Positions 1 through 5,876 of a stretch of 5,876 nt of DNA are shown piece after piece. The first letter of the stretch is position 1, and every line of letters begins with the position of its first letter. The notes under the pieces were generated by a model, which worked only from the letters and a program-made list of their open reading frames with translations, ran no database searches and was not told where the DNA came from. The position numbers and the translations under genes were made by a program. Source of the DNA: an uncultured Oscillospiraceae bacterium (GTDB lineage Bacteria > Bacillota > Clostridia > Oscillospirales > Oscillospiraceae); NCBI GenBank assembly GCA_900763965.1, contig CAAFMG010000059.1, positions 1 through 5,876 of the forward strand, read 5' to 3'.

Positions 1-50
1 CCACGTTCCGTCATTTTTCAACAAATATGATTCTTATAGCATAGAGTATG
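1..50. other. Intergenic stretch without a recognisable feature
   Basis: AT-rich sequence between the terminator hairpins and the left edge. On the minus strand TGCTATAAG resembles an extended -10 element, but no -35 box is apparent and no gene follows within the window. I assign nothing here. Confidence 0.4.
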
Positions 51-80
51 GAAAAAGCCCAGCACAGGGTGGACTTTTTC
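51..80 (-). terminator. Second hairpin with U-rich 3' arm, probable minus-strand terminator
   Basis: On the minus strand, GAAAAAGTCCA pairs with TGGGCTTTTTC around an 8-base loop. This is an 11-bp stem with a single G-U pair, and its 3' arm holds a run of five T. On the plus strand the same position is a C-A mismatch, so the fold is better for minus-strand RNA. It is a back-up terminator about 44 bases past the activase stop. Confidence 0.55.
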
Positions 81-90
81 GACAGTCTGT

Positions 91-118
91 AAGGCGGCAC
101 AATTTGTGCCGCCTTTTT
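91..118. terminator. Strong hairpin after the activase gene, probable (bidirectional) terminator
   Basis: The arms AAGGCGGCAC (91-100) and GTGCCGCCTT (106-115) form a perfect 10-bp GC-rich stem with a 5-base loop, 9 bases after the activase stop codon. The better T-run (five T, 114-118) is on the plus strand, whereas the minus strand has only CCTTAC after the stem. It may therefore serve both directions, including a convergent plus-strand gene ending left of the window. Confidence 0.65.
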
Positions 119-124
119 GATAGA

Positions 125-3100
125 TTATACAGATACCTTTTCCCGTTCCTGATCCTTGGCAACAGAGAGCATCAGCTTGATCCGGTTGAGCTGGTTGACC
201 TCCGATGCACCGGGATCGTAGTCCACGGCGGCAATGTTTGCCTGGGGATAGGTTTTTTTCAGCGCCTTGATCACGCCCTTGCCCACCACATGATTGGGAA
301 GACAGGCAAAGGGCTGGATGCACACGATGTTGGGAACGCCGCTCATCAGCAGCTCCACCATTTCTCCGGTGAGGAACCATCCCTCGCCGTACTGGTTGCC
401 CAGAGACAGGAAAGGCTTGGTGACCTGGCCGATCTTCTCAATGGGCATGGGGGCTTCAAACCGCTTGGATTTTTCCAGTGCCTTCAGTGCCGGGCTTCTC
501 AGCAGCCGCACTGCCTTGACTCCCAGCTTCGCCATCCGGTCGCTGTTCTTGCCAGCCCCCAGGAAGGCGGTCTTATACCGGCCGTTGTACAGGCAGTAGT
601 TGAAGAAATCCAACAGATCCGGAACCACCGCCTCTGCGCCCTCCCGCTCCAGCAGCTCCACCAGATGGTTGTTGGCAAGGGGCATATACTTTACCAAAAT
701 CTCGCCCACAATACCCACCCGGGGCTTATGGAGGCTCTCATCCAGCTCCAGTGCATCAAAGTCTGCCACGATCTGGCGGCAAAGCTTGCCGTAATGCAGG
801 AAGTTTGCATGACCCATCAGCGTGGCAACGCATTTATCCCGCCAAGATGCATACAGGGCATTGGCAGAGCCGGGAACCTTTTCATAGGGCCGCACCCGGT
901 ACAGGCAGCGCATCAAAAGATCGCCGTAAACCGCACCCTGAACCATATCTGCAATCATGGCCGGAGAGATGGTCAGGCCGCTGTTCTTCTCCATGCCATT
1001 GAGGTTCAGGGAGATCACGGGAATGTAGCCCAGATCTGCCTTTTCCAGAGCACGGCGGATGAAGGCCACATAGTTGCTGGCCCGGCAGCAGCCGCCGGTC
1101 TGGGTCATGATCACTGCCAGCTTGTGGGTATCGTACTTACCGGACAGCACCGCCTGCATGATCTGCCCAACTACGGTGATGGAGGGGAAGCAGGCATCGT
1201 TGTTGACAAATTTCAGGCCCATATCAATGGCCGAGCGGTTGTCATTATCCAGTAGTTCCAACCGGTAGCCGTATTTGCGGAACACCGGGCAGATGATGTC
1301 AAAATGAATGGGGCTCATCTGGGGTGCCAGAATGGTGTATCCTGCCTCCCGCATTTCCTTGGTAAACTCCACCCGATGGTAGGCAGCCGTTTTCTCATTG
1401 GCATGGATATGCTTCTCCCGGCGCATATCCATTGCCGCCAGCAGAGAGCGGATCCGGATACGGACGGCACCCAGGTTGTTCACCTCGTCGATTTTCAGCA
1501 GGGTGTAGAGCTTATTGCCCTTTTCCAGGATCTCACTGACCTGATCCGTGGTCACCGCATCCAGGCCGCAGCCGAAGGAATTCAGCTGGATCAGCTCCAA
1601 ATCATCCCGCCCGGCAACAAACTGGGCGGCACTGTACAGCCGGGAGTGAAACACCCACTGATCCACCACCCGCAGTCCTGTGTTGGCGTTGGGATCCACC
1701 GGAAGGCTGTCCTCCGTGAACACATACAGGCCGAAGGAGGCGATCAGGTCGGGAATGCCATGGTTGATCTCCGGGTCAATGTGGTAGGGTCTGCCTGCCA
1801 GGACGATGCCCCGTTTTCCGGTGCGATCCATTTCCGCAAGGCGGCGGGCACCCTCCTCCCGGACGGCGGTCTTTACTTCCATCTGTTTGGCCCAGGCCTT
1901 GCTGACAGCCTGCCGCACCTCCTGCTCCGGGATATCCCACTCCTCCGCCGCTGTCTGCACCAGACGGTCGGCGGCGGTTTTTTCTGAGGTAAAGGCAATG
2001 AAGGGGCGGACATAGTGTACTTCCCCATCCATAATGGACTCCACATTGTTTTTCAGGTTCTCCGCATAGGAGACCACCATAGGGCAGTTGTAGTGATTCT
2101 GGGCATTTCCCGCCTCCTGCCGCTCATAGAAAACACAGGGGTGGAAAATGGTATGGATCCCCTGGTTGATCAGCCACTGGACATGACCGTGAGCCAGCTT
2201 TGCCGGGTAGCATTCGGATTCCGAGGGAATGGATTCCATGCCCAGCTCGTAGATCTTCCGGTCAGAGAAGGGGGAAAGCACCACCCGGAAGCCCAGTTCC
2301 CGGAAGAAGGTGGACCAGAAGGGATAGTTTTCGTACATATTCAGCACTCTGGGAATACCGATGGTTCCCCGGAATGCCTCCTCCTGGGTCAGAGAAGGAA
2401 TATCAAACATGGCCTTCTGCTTAAAGGCTACCATGTTGGGGGCTTTTTCTGCGGAGGATGTGCCTCCGGCTCCCCGCTCACAGCGGTTTCCGCTGATGTG
2501 CTTCCGGCCTCCGGGGAACTGGTTGATGGTCAGCATACACCGGTTGCCGCAACCGCCGCAGCGGACGGAGCGGGAGGTGTAGGATAGATTCAGCATTTCC
2601 TCCAGCGAGATCATAGTGCTTTCCTGTCCCTTGTAGTGCTGCCGCGCCACCAGTGCCGCACCGAAAGCACCCATGAGGCCCGCAATGTCCGGGCAGGTGG
2701 CTTCGATTCCTGCGATCTTCTCAAAGGCCCGGAGCACCGCCTGATTGTGGAAGGTGCCGCCCTGCACCACAATGTGCCGCCCCAGCTCCTCGGCAGAGGT
2801 CAGCTTGATCACTTTGTACAGGGCATTTTTGATGACGGAATAGGCCAGTCCCGCAGAAATATCCGAAACCGGCGCCCCCTCCTTCTGGGCCTGCTTCACA
2901 TTGGAGTTCATAAACACGGTGCAGCGGGTGCCCAGATCCACAGGGCTGGAAGCAAACAGTGCCTGACTGGCAAAGGCCGGGGCGGTGTAGCCCATGGAAT
3001 CGGCAAAGTTGGCAATAAAGGAGCCGCAGCCGGAGGAGCAGGCTTCATTGAGCATGATGCTGTCCACCGTGCCGTTTTTCAGCTTGATGCACTTCATATC

Positions 3101-4366
3101 CTGACCGCCGATGTCCAGGACACAGTCCACCTGGGGGTCAAAGAAGGAGGCTGCCGTGCAGTGGGCAATGGTCTCCACCACCCCTTCATCCAGGGAAAAT
3201 GCGGATTTCAGCAGCGTCTCGCCATAGCCGGTGGAGCAGCCCCGGACGATCCTGGCCCCGGCAGGCAGCTGCTTTTTCAGCTCGCCAATGGCCAGCTGGG
3301 CGGTCATAATGGGGTTTCCTTGATTGTTGCGGTAGAAGCTGTACAGAAGCTGCCCATCCTTGCCGATGAGGGCCAGCTTGGTGGTGGTGGAACCGGCATC
3401 AATGCCCAGGAAGCAGTCGCCGTTGTAGGTCTCCAGTGCCTGCTTTTTTACCACCGCCTTGCTGTGCCGGCGGCAGAATTCCTCGTATTCTTCATGGTTT
3501 CGGAAAAGGGGCTCCAGCCGGGGCATTTCCGCATTGACGGCCACGCCCTTGTTCAGCAGGTCGATCAGCTCATCAATGGGAACCGGACGTGCATCCTCTG
3601 CCTGCATGGCAGCGCCCATGGCCGCAAACAGGTGAGAGTCCGCAGGATCCACCGTGGTCTGCTCCGTCAGCTTCAGGGTGCGGATAAAGGCCGCTTTCAG
3701 TTCTGTCAGAAAGTGCAGCGGGCCTCCCAGGAATGCCACACAGCCCCGGATGGGCTTGCCGCAGGCCAGACCGGAAATGGTCTGATTCACCACCGCCTGG
3801 AAAATAGAGGCTGCCAAGTCGGCACGGGTGGCTCCCTCGTTGATCAGGGGCTGGATATCCGTCTTGGCAAACACGCCGCACCGGGCGGCAATGGGATAGA
3901 TCTGTTTGTAGTCCTTCGCGGCTTCATTCAGCCCCTGGGCATCGGTTTGCAGCAGAGATGCCATCTGGTCAATAAAGGAACCGGTTCCTCCGGCGCACAC
4001 ACCGTTCATCCGTTCCTCCAGGCCGCCGGTGAAATAGATGATCTTGGCATCCTCACCACCCAGCTCGATGGCCACATCGGTCTGGGGGGCACGGGCCTTC
4101 AGGGCAGTGGCCACAGCCACCACCTCCTGAACAAATTCGATCTGCATGGCCTGACCCAGATTGATGGCACCGGAGCCGGTGATCTTGGGCTTCAGGATGC
4201 AGGGCCCCAGGGTCTGGCGGGCCTGCATCAGCAGGTTGTAAAGAGTTTTCTGGGTATGGGCGTGGTGTCGGCAGTACTGCCCAAAAAGCACTTCCCCCTT
4301 CTCATTGAGAACCACCAGTTTGACTGTGGTGGAGCCGATATCAATGCCAGCCTCGTATGTATCCAT
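125..4366 (-). CDS. Fused 2-hydroxyacyl-CoA dehydratase activase-type protein (tandem BadF/HgdC ATPase + DUF2229 + HgdB-like)
   Basis: A 1,413-residue cytoplasmic iron-sulfur ATPase. Activators of this type couple ATP hydrolysis to transfer of a low-potential electron to an iron-sulfur acceptor such as 2-hydroxyacyl-CoA dehydratase; the substrate here is unknown. ATPase repeat 1 (about 5-255) has the phosphate loop GIDIGSTTVK (7-16), ELGGEDAK (101-108), and Cys124 and Cys163 in the contexts NGVCAGGTGSF and ARCGVFAKTD. Repeat 2 (about 318-575) has GIDAGSTTTK (321-330), DIGGQDMK (418-425), and Cys443 and Cys482. A four-cysteine motif follows (603, 606, 610, 629). A DUF2229-type region begins near 670, and the HgdB-like part covers about 1018-1400, with Cys1026, 1059, 1093, 1094, 1349 and 1355. 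The length matches the large fused members of this family in anaerobic Firmicutes, and the frame is intact. The ATG follows GAGGTGA at 5-nt spacing. No partner dehydratase subunit is visible. Family assignment is firm; function is not. Confidence 0.93.
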   Translation of the reverse strand: MDTYEAGIDIGSTTVKLVVLNEKGEVLFGQYCRHHAHTQKTLYNLLMQARQTLGPCILKPKITGSGAINLGQAMQIEFVQEVVAVATALKARAPQTDVAIELGGEDAKIIYFTGGLEERMNGVCAGGTGSFIDQMASLLQTDAQGLNEAAKDYKQIYPIAARCGVFAKTDIQPLINEGATRADLAASIFQAVVNQTISGLACGKPIRGCVAFLGGPLHFLTELKAAFIRTLKLTEQTTVDPADSHLFAAMGAAMQAEDARPVPIDELIDLLNKGVAVNAEMPRLEPLFRNHEEYEEFCRRHSKAVVKKQALETYNGDCFLGIDAGSTTTKLALIGKDGQLLYSFYRNNQGNPIMTAQLAIGELKKQLPAGARIVRGCSTGYGETLLKSAFSLDEGVVETIAHCTAASFFDPQVDCVLDIGGQDMKCIKLKNGTVDSIMLNEACSSGCGSFIANFADSMGYTAPAFASQALFASSPVDLGTRCTVFMNSNVKQAQKEGAPVSDISAGLAYSVIKNALYKVIKLTSAEELGRHIVVQGGTFHNQAVLRAFEKIAGIEATCPDIAGLMGAFGAALVARQHYKGQESTMISLEEMLNLSYTSRSVRCGGCGNRCMLTINQFPGGRKHISGNRCERGAGGTSSAEKAPNMVAFKQKAMFDIPSLTQEEAFRGTIGIPRVLNMYENYPFWSTFFRELGFRVVLSPFSDRKIYELGMESIPSESECYPAKLAHGHVQWLINQGIHTIFHPCVFYERQEAGNAQNHYNCPMVVSYAENLKNNVESIMDGEVHYVRPFIAFTSEKTAADRLVQTAAEEWDIPEQEVRQAVSKAWAKQMEVKTAVREEGARRLAEMDRTGKRGIVLAGRPYHIDPEINHGIPDLIASFGLYVFTEDSLPVDPNANTGLRVVDQWVFHSRLYSAAQFVAGRDDLELIQLNSFGCGLDAVTTDQVSEILEKGNKLYTLLKIDEVNNLGAVRIRIRSLLAAMDMRREKHIHANEKTAAYHRVEFTKEMREAGYTILAPQMSPIHFDIICPVFRKYGYRLELLDNDNRSAIDMGLKFVNNDACFPSITVVGQIMQAVLSGKYDTHKLAVIMTQTGGCCRASNYVAFIRRALEKADLGYIPVISLNLNGMEKNSGLTISPAMIADMVQGAVYGDLLMRCLYRVRPYEKVPGSANALYASWRDKCVATLMGHANFLHYGKLCRQIVADFDALELDESLHKPRVGIVGEILVKYMPLANNHLVELLEREGAEAVVPDLLDFFNYCLYNGRYKTAFLGAGKNSDRMAKLGVKAVRLLRSPALKALEKSKRFEAPMPIEKIGQVTKPFLSLGNQYGEGWFLTGEMVELLMSGVPNIVCIQPFACLPNHVVGKGVIKALKKTYPQANIAAVDYDPGASEVNQLNRIKLMLSVAKDQEREKVSV

Positions 4367-4370
4367 TTTC

Positions 4371-4377
4371 TCACCTC
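4371..4377 (-). promoter_or_regulatory. Ribosome binding site of the activase fusion gene
   Basis: The minus strand reads GAGGTGA, then GAAA, then ATG at 4366-4364. This Shine-Dalgarno supports the ATG as the start, and the GIDIGSTT phosphate loop begins at residue 7, as expected for the N-terminus of an ASKHA ATPase. Confidence 0.75.
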
Positions 4378-4401
4378 ATAAAATATACCGTCATCTGCGC
4401 A

Positions 4402-4435
4402 AAATTCGGCCGCACCAATCTGTACGGCCGAATTT
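4402..4435 (-). terminator. Perfect inverted repeat after the PAP2 gene, possible weak terminator or operator
   Basis: The 11-base arm AAATTCGGCCG at 4402-4412 is repeated exactly in inverse at 4425-4435, around a 12-base loop. It begins 8 bases after the PAP2 stop codon and lies 35 bases before the activase start. On the minus strand the 3' arm runs into only four T residues (AATTTT, then GCGC), so it is a modest intrinsic terminator at best. The strong dyad symmetry would also suit a dimeric regulator. I could not define a promoter between it and the activase gene: TATATT just before the Shine-Dalgarno lies too close to the start and has no convincing -35 partner. Confidence 0.5.
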
Positions 4436-4443
4436 GGTCATTT

Positions 4444-5124
4444 TCACGCAGAAGGCTTGCCAAAAGCGACCTGCTCCTGAATGCTCTGGGTCTCTTCTCT
4501 GGCAAAGACACTGCGAAATCCTGCCCGCCAGCCGATCCAGCTCACCGGGATCGCTACCATCACATCCACCAGGGAATGTTGTTTCAAAAATACCGTGGCA
4601 ACCGCTGTCAGGAACGCCAGAATTCCGATGGCCGTCAGGCGGCCCGGGCTGCTCAGATCCCGGGAATACCTGGCTGCCAGAAAAAAGCCAATGGAGCCAA
4701 TCACATGCTCCGAAGGGCAGACATTGGTGCTGGTGTCAAAGCTGTAAATGCACTGGGCAACGTGGGTCAGGAAATTCTCCCTGGGAAATGCCAAGGGGCG
4801 CAGATCCTGACAGGAGGGATACAGCAGGAACATGGCTGTCGAAATGCCCATGGATAGGATCAGGAATCGGGAGTAGGCCCGAAATGCCTTTTCGTCATGG
4901 AAATACAGCCACAGGTGGATCCCCATCAGGCAGACATGCCAGAATAGATATGGAATCACAAACCCTTCCAGAAAGGGAATGCAGTCATCCAGGGCGCAGT
5001 GCATCACATGATAGAACTTTGCCGGATTGCAATGCTCAAGCAGCTGATAACGCAGTCCGAACACAGGCCAGAACAGCAAATACCACTTTCCCGGTCTGTC
5101 CCATATATCAGAAAGCTTTTGCAA
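4444..5124 (-). CDS. PAP2-superfamily integral membrane phosphatase
   Basis: A multi-span membrane protein of the PAP2 (type 2 phosphatidic acid phosphatase) superfamily, which hydrolyses phosphomonoesters on lipids or similar substrates at the membrane surface. Counting from the preferred TTG start (226 residues), the signature elements are DLRP (107-110, motif 1-like), CPSEHV (136-141, motif 2, with the acid/base His140) and KQHSLVDV (181-188, motif 3, with nucleophile His183 and Asp187). Hydrophobic spans lie near 16-30, 55-75, 86-103, 143-152, 163-180 and 185-202. The layout resembles small Firmicutes PAP2 proteins, distantly like the inositol phosphorylceramide synthase group, so the activity could be a phosphatase or a phosphotransferase. 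The frame is also open to a TTG at 5142, but that codon overlaps the Shine-Dalgarno, so the TTG at 5124 is preferred. The gene lies 44 bases behind the CmpB-like gene, suggesting co-transcription. The substrate cannot be told from sequence. Confidence 0.88.
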   Translation of the reverse strand: MQKLSDIWDRPGKWYLLFWPVFGLRYQLLEHCNPAKFYHVMHCALDDCIPFLEGFVIPYLFWHVCLMGIHLWLYFHDEKAFRAYSRFLILSMGISTAMFLLYPSCQDLRPLAFPRENFLTHVAQCIYSFDTSTNVCPSEHVIGSIGFFLAARYSRDLSSPGRLTAIGILAFLTAVATVFLKQHSLVDVMVAIPVSWIGWRAGFRSVFAREETQSIQEQVAFGKPSA

Positions 5125-5132
5125 TGTAAAAA

Positions 5133-5140
5133 CTCCTTCC
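5133..5140 (-). promoter_or_regulatory. Ribosome binding site that decides the PAP2 start
   Basis: The minus strand reads GGAAGGAG, then the 8-base spacer TTTTTACA, then TTG at 5124-5122. This ideal spacing selects the inner TTG. The outer in-frame TTG at 5142-5140 overlaps the Shine-Dalgarno itself, and the next in-frame ATG is far inside the protein (residue 47 counted from the outer TTG). Confidence 0.75.
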
Positions 5141-5148
5141 AAAGCAGT

Positions 5149-5168
5149 ACGGAGGAATATCCTTCCGT
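5149..5168 (-). other. Small intercistronic hairpin after the CmpB-like gene
   Basis: Directly after the TAA stop, the minus strand reads ACGG-A-AGGA, TAT, TCCT-CCGT. This is an 8-bp stem with one bulged A and a 3-base loop. There is no T-run behind it, so it is not a convincing terminator. It could affect mRNA stability or set the ratio of the two products, or be chance. Confidence 0.35.
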
Positions 5169-5876
5169 TTACTGCTGACGCTTCCCGCCGTTTTGCATTT
5201 CCAGATTCCGCAGCAGCTCCCGCAGATGCTCCTGCAGGTTCCGCTCGGAGTGGAAGGGGCGGAAGAAATGATACTTTCTTCTGGCTGCCAGCTGGGAATT
5301 GCGGATGTGATCCTTGATGCCCTCGTAGCGCAGAACCACCTTGTTTTCCTGAGCGAAGGCACGCAGGCGCACCATCAGGTTGCAGGAATGAGCAACGTCA
5401 ATGGCAAACACGCCAAAGAACATACCGATAAAGAAAGAAAATGCCAGATTCTGTGCCAGCCAGTCCAGGCCGTGCAGAATGTAGGGATGGATAAAGAAGT
5501 AGTAGATTGCGCCCAAAACCGCCCAGGCCAGAGAGAACAGCGGGCAGATAATGCCCTGAATGTTACCGGGCTGATCCGAGTAATCCCACAGACGCACCTT
5601 TAGGTATTTCAGGCAGAACACACCGGCTACATACTCGATCAGCGTCATGCCGATGGCCATACCTGCAAACAGCAGGCACTTGTTGGCAATGGGACTTTGA
5701 AATACCGGGTATTTTTCCAGACAGGCCAGCAGATACAGCGTACACAGTCCAAAACCATAGATGGGAAGATACGGGCCGGTACAAAAACCAGGGTTGATCC
5801 ACTTTTTCGCATGGGAATGGAGATTCCGATACAGAAGCTCCAAAAACCACCCAAAGACGGATCCCAAGAAGAACAG
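5169..5876 (-). CDS. CmpB-like membrane protein ('putative ABC transporter permease', PF06541/DUF1113), 5' partial
   Basis: A polytopic membrane protein cut by the window edge. The frame is open to the last base, giving 235 visible residues that begin LFFLGSVFGWFLELLYR. This hydrophobic stretch with GWFLE (9-13) is the family's usual first membrane segment, so the true start lies just outside the window and the in-window TTG at 5867 is probably not it. Family hallmarks are NPGFCTGPYLPIYGFG (28-43), WDYSDQPGNIQG (97-108) and SLAW (115-118). Predicted spans lie near 1-16, 36-53, 66-87, 107-128 and 142-165. A basic, helix-prone cytoplasmic tail (about 170-235) ends in GGKRQQ. The family is annotated as an ABC permease, but neither an ATPase nor a binding protein is visible here, so a transport role is unproven. 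It sits immediately upstream of the PAP2 gene. Confidence 0.85.
   Translation of the reverse strand: MFFLGSVFGWFLELLYRNLHSHAKKWINPGFCTGPYLPIYGFGLCTLYLLACLEKYPVFQSPIANKCLLFAGMAIGMTLIEYVAGVFCLKYLKVRLWDYSDQPGNIQGIICPLFSLAWAVLGAIYYFFIHPYILHGLDWLAQNLAFSFFIGMFFGVFAIDVAHSCNLMVRLRAFAQENKVVLRYEGIKDHIRNSQLAARRKYHFFRPFHSERNLQEHLRELLRNLEMQNGGKRQQ

Noticed and set aside
1..14. A minus-strand ATG at 14-12 that could start a gene running off the left edge
   Set aside because: No Shine-Dalgarno precedes it and only four further codons are visible, so nothing supports a gene.
104..1255. A 383-codon plus-strand open frame opposite the 3' part of the activase gene
   Set aside because: Same antisense-shadow effect. 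Its start lies inside the terminator hairpin and there is no Shine-Dalgarno or recognisable motif.
2636..4381. A 581-codon plus-strand open frame antisense to the activase gene
   Set aside because: It mirrors the activase coding sequence. The minus-strand protein has clear family motifs end to end, whereas the antisense translation shows no recognisable domain and has low-complexity Gly/His/Gln-rich composition typical of a shadow frame.
4378..4400. A TATATT/TATTTT -10-like box upstream of the activase gene
   Set aside because: It sits against the Shine-Dalgarno, leaving no room for a normal 5' end, and has no plausible -35 element at 16-18 bases.
4305..5129. A 274-codon plus-strand frame opposite the PAP2 gene
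   Set aside because: Composition (Ser/Pro/Arg/Gly-rich, no domain) is that of a shadow. The opposite strand encodes a PAP2 protein with all signature motifs.
5108..5362. An 84-codon minus-strand frame overlapping the end of the CmpB-like gene and the start of the PAP2 gene
   Set aside because: Out of frame with both real genes, lacks a convincing start and has no recognisable motif.
1..5876. CRISPR array, insertion sequence, tRNA, rRNA or riboswitch
   Set aside because: No spaced direct repeats, transposase motifs, terminal inverted repeats, cloverleaf or conserved RNA motifs were seen. Nearly all of the window is accounted for by three protein genes.

Overview
This window reads as chromosome from a strictly anaerobic, moderately GC-rich member of the Clostridia, possibly Oscillospiraceae/Ruminococcaceae-like. 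The taxonomic guess is inference. It rests on the 1,400-residue acyl-CoA dehydratase activase fusion typical of anaerobic Firmicutes, the AGGAGG-type ribosome binding sites, the Firmicutes-type CmpB-like membrane protein and the overall composition. All three recognisable genes lie on the minus strand, so gene order runs from high to low coordinates.

Layout in the direction of transcription: (1) 5876-5169, a CmpB-like (PF06541, 'putative ABC transporter permease') membrane protein whose N-terminus lies outside the window. (2) 5124-4444, a PAP2-superfamily membrane phosphatase, probably starting at a TTG placed correctly behind a strong Shine-Dalgarno. (3) A perfect 11-bp inverted repeat at 4402-4435, a modest terminator or an operator. 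(4) 4366-125, a 1,413-residue protein with two tandem HgdC/BadF-type ATPase modules, a four-cysteine knuckle, a DUF2229 region and an HgdB-like C-terminal region. (5) 124-1, non-coding, with two consecutive hairpins that look like the end of the transcription unit.

How the genes fit together: the two membrane protein genes are closely spaced and probably co-transcribed, which suggests a shared role in the envelope or lipid-phosphate metabolism (inference). The large iron-sulfur ATPase may be the next gene of the same operon or a separate unit, because the inverted repeat between them could attenuate or terminate transcription. Nothing in the window supplies a substrate-specific dehydratase partner, CoA-transferase or ferredoxin for it.

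I found no mobile element, CRISPR array, tRNA, rRNA or riboswitch. The most notable content is the fused activase. It carries every cysteine expected for an activator-type [4Fe-4S] cluster within one chain, plus its own HgdB-like acceptor region. This is a known but functionally uncharacterised family, not a clearly new system.
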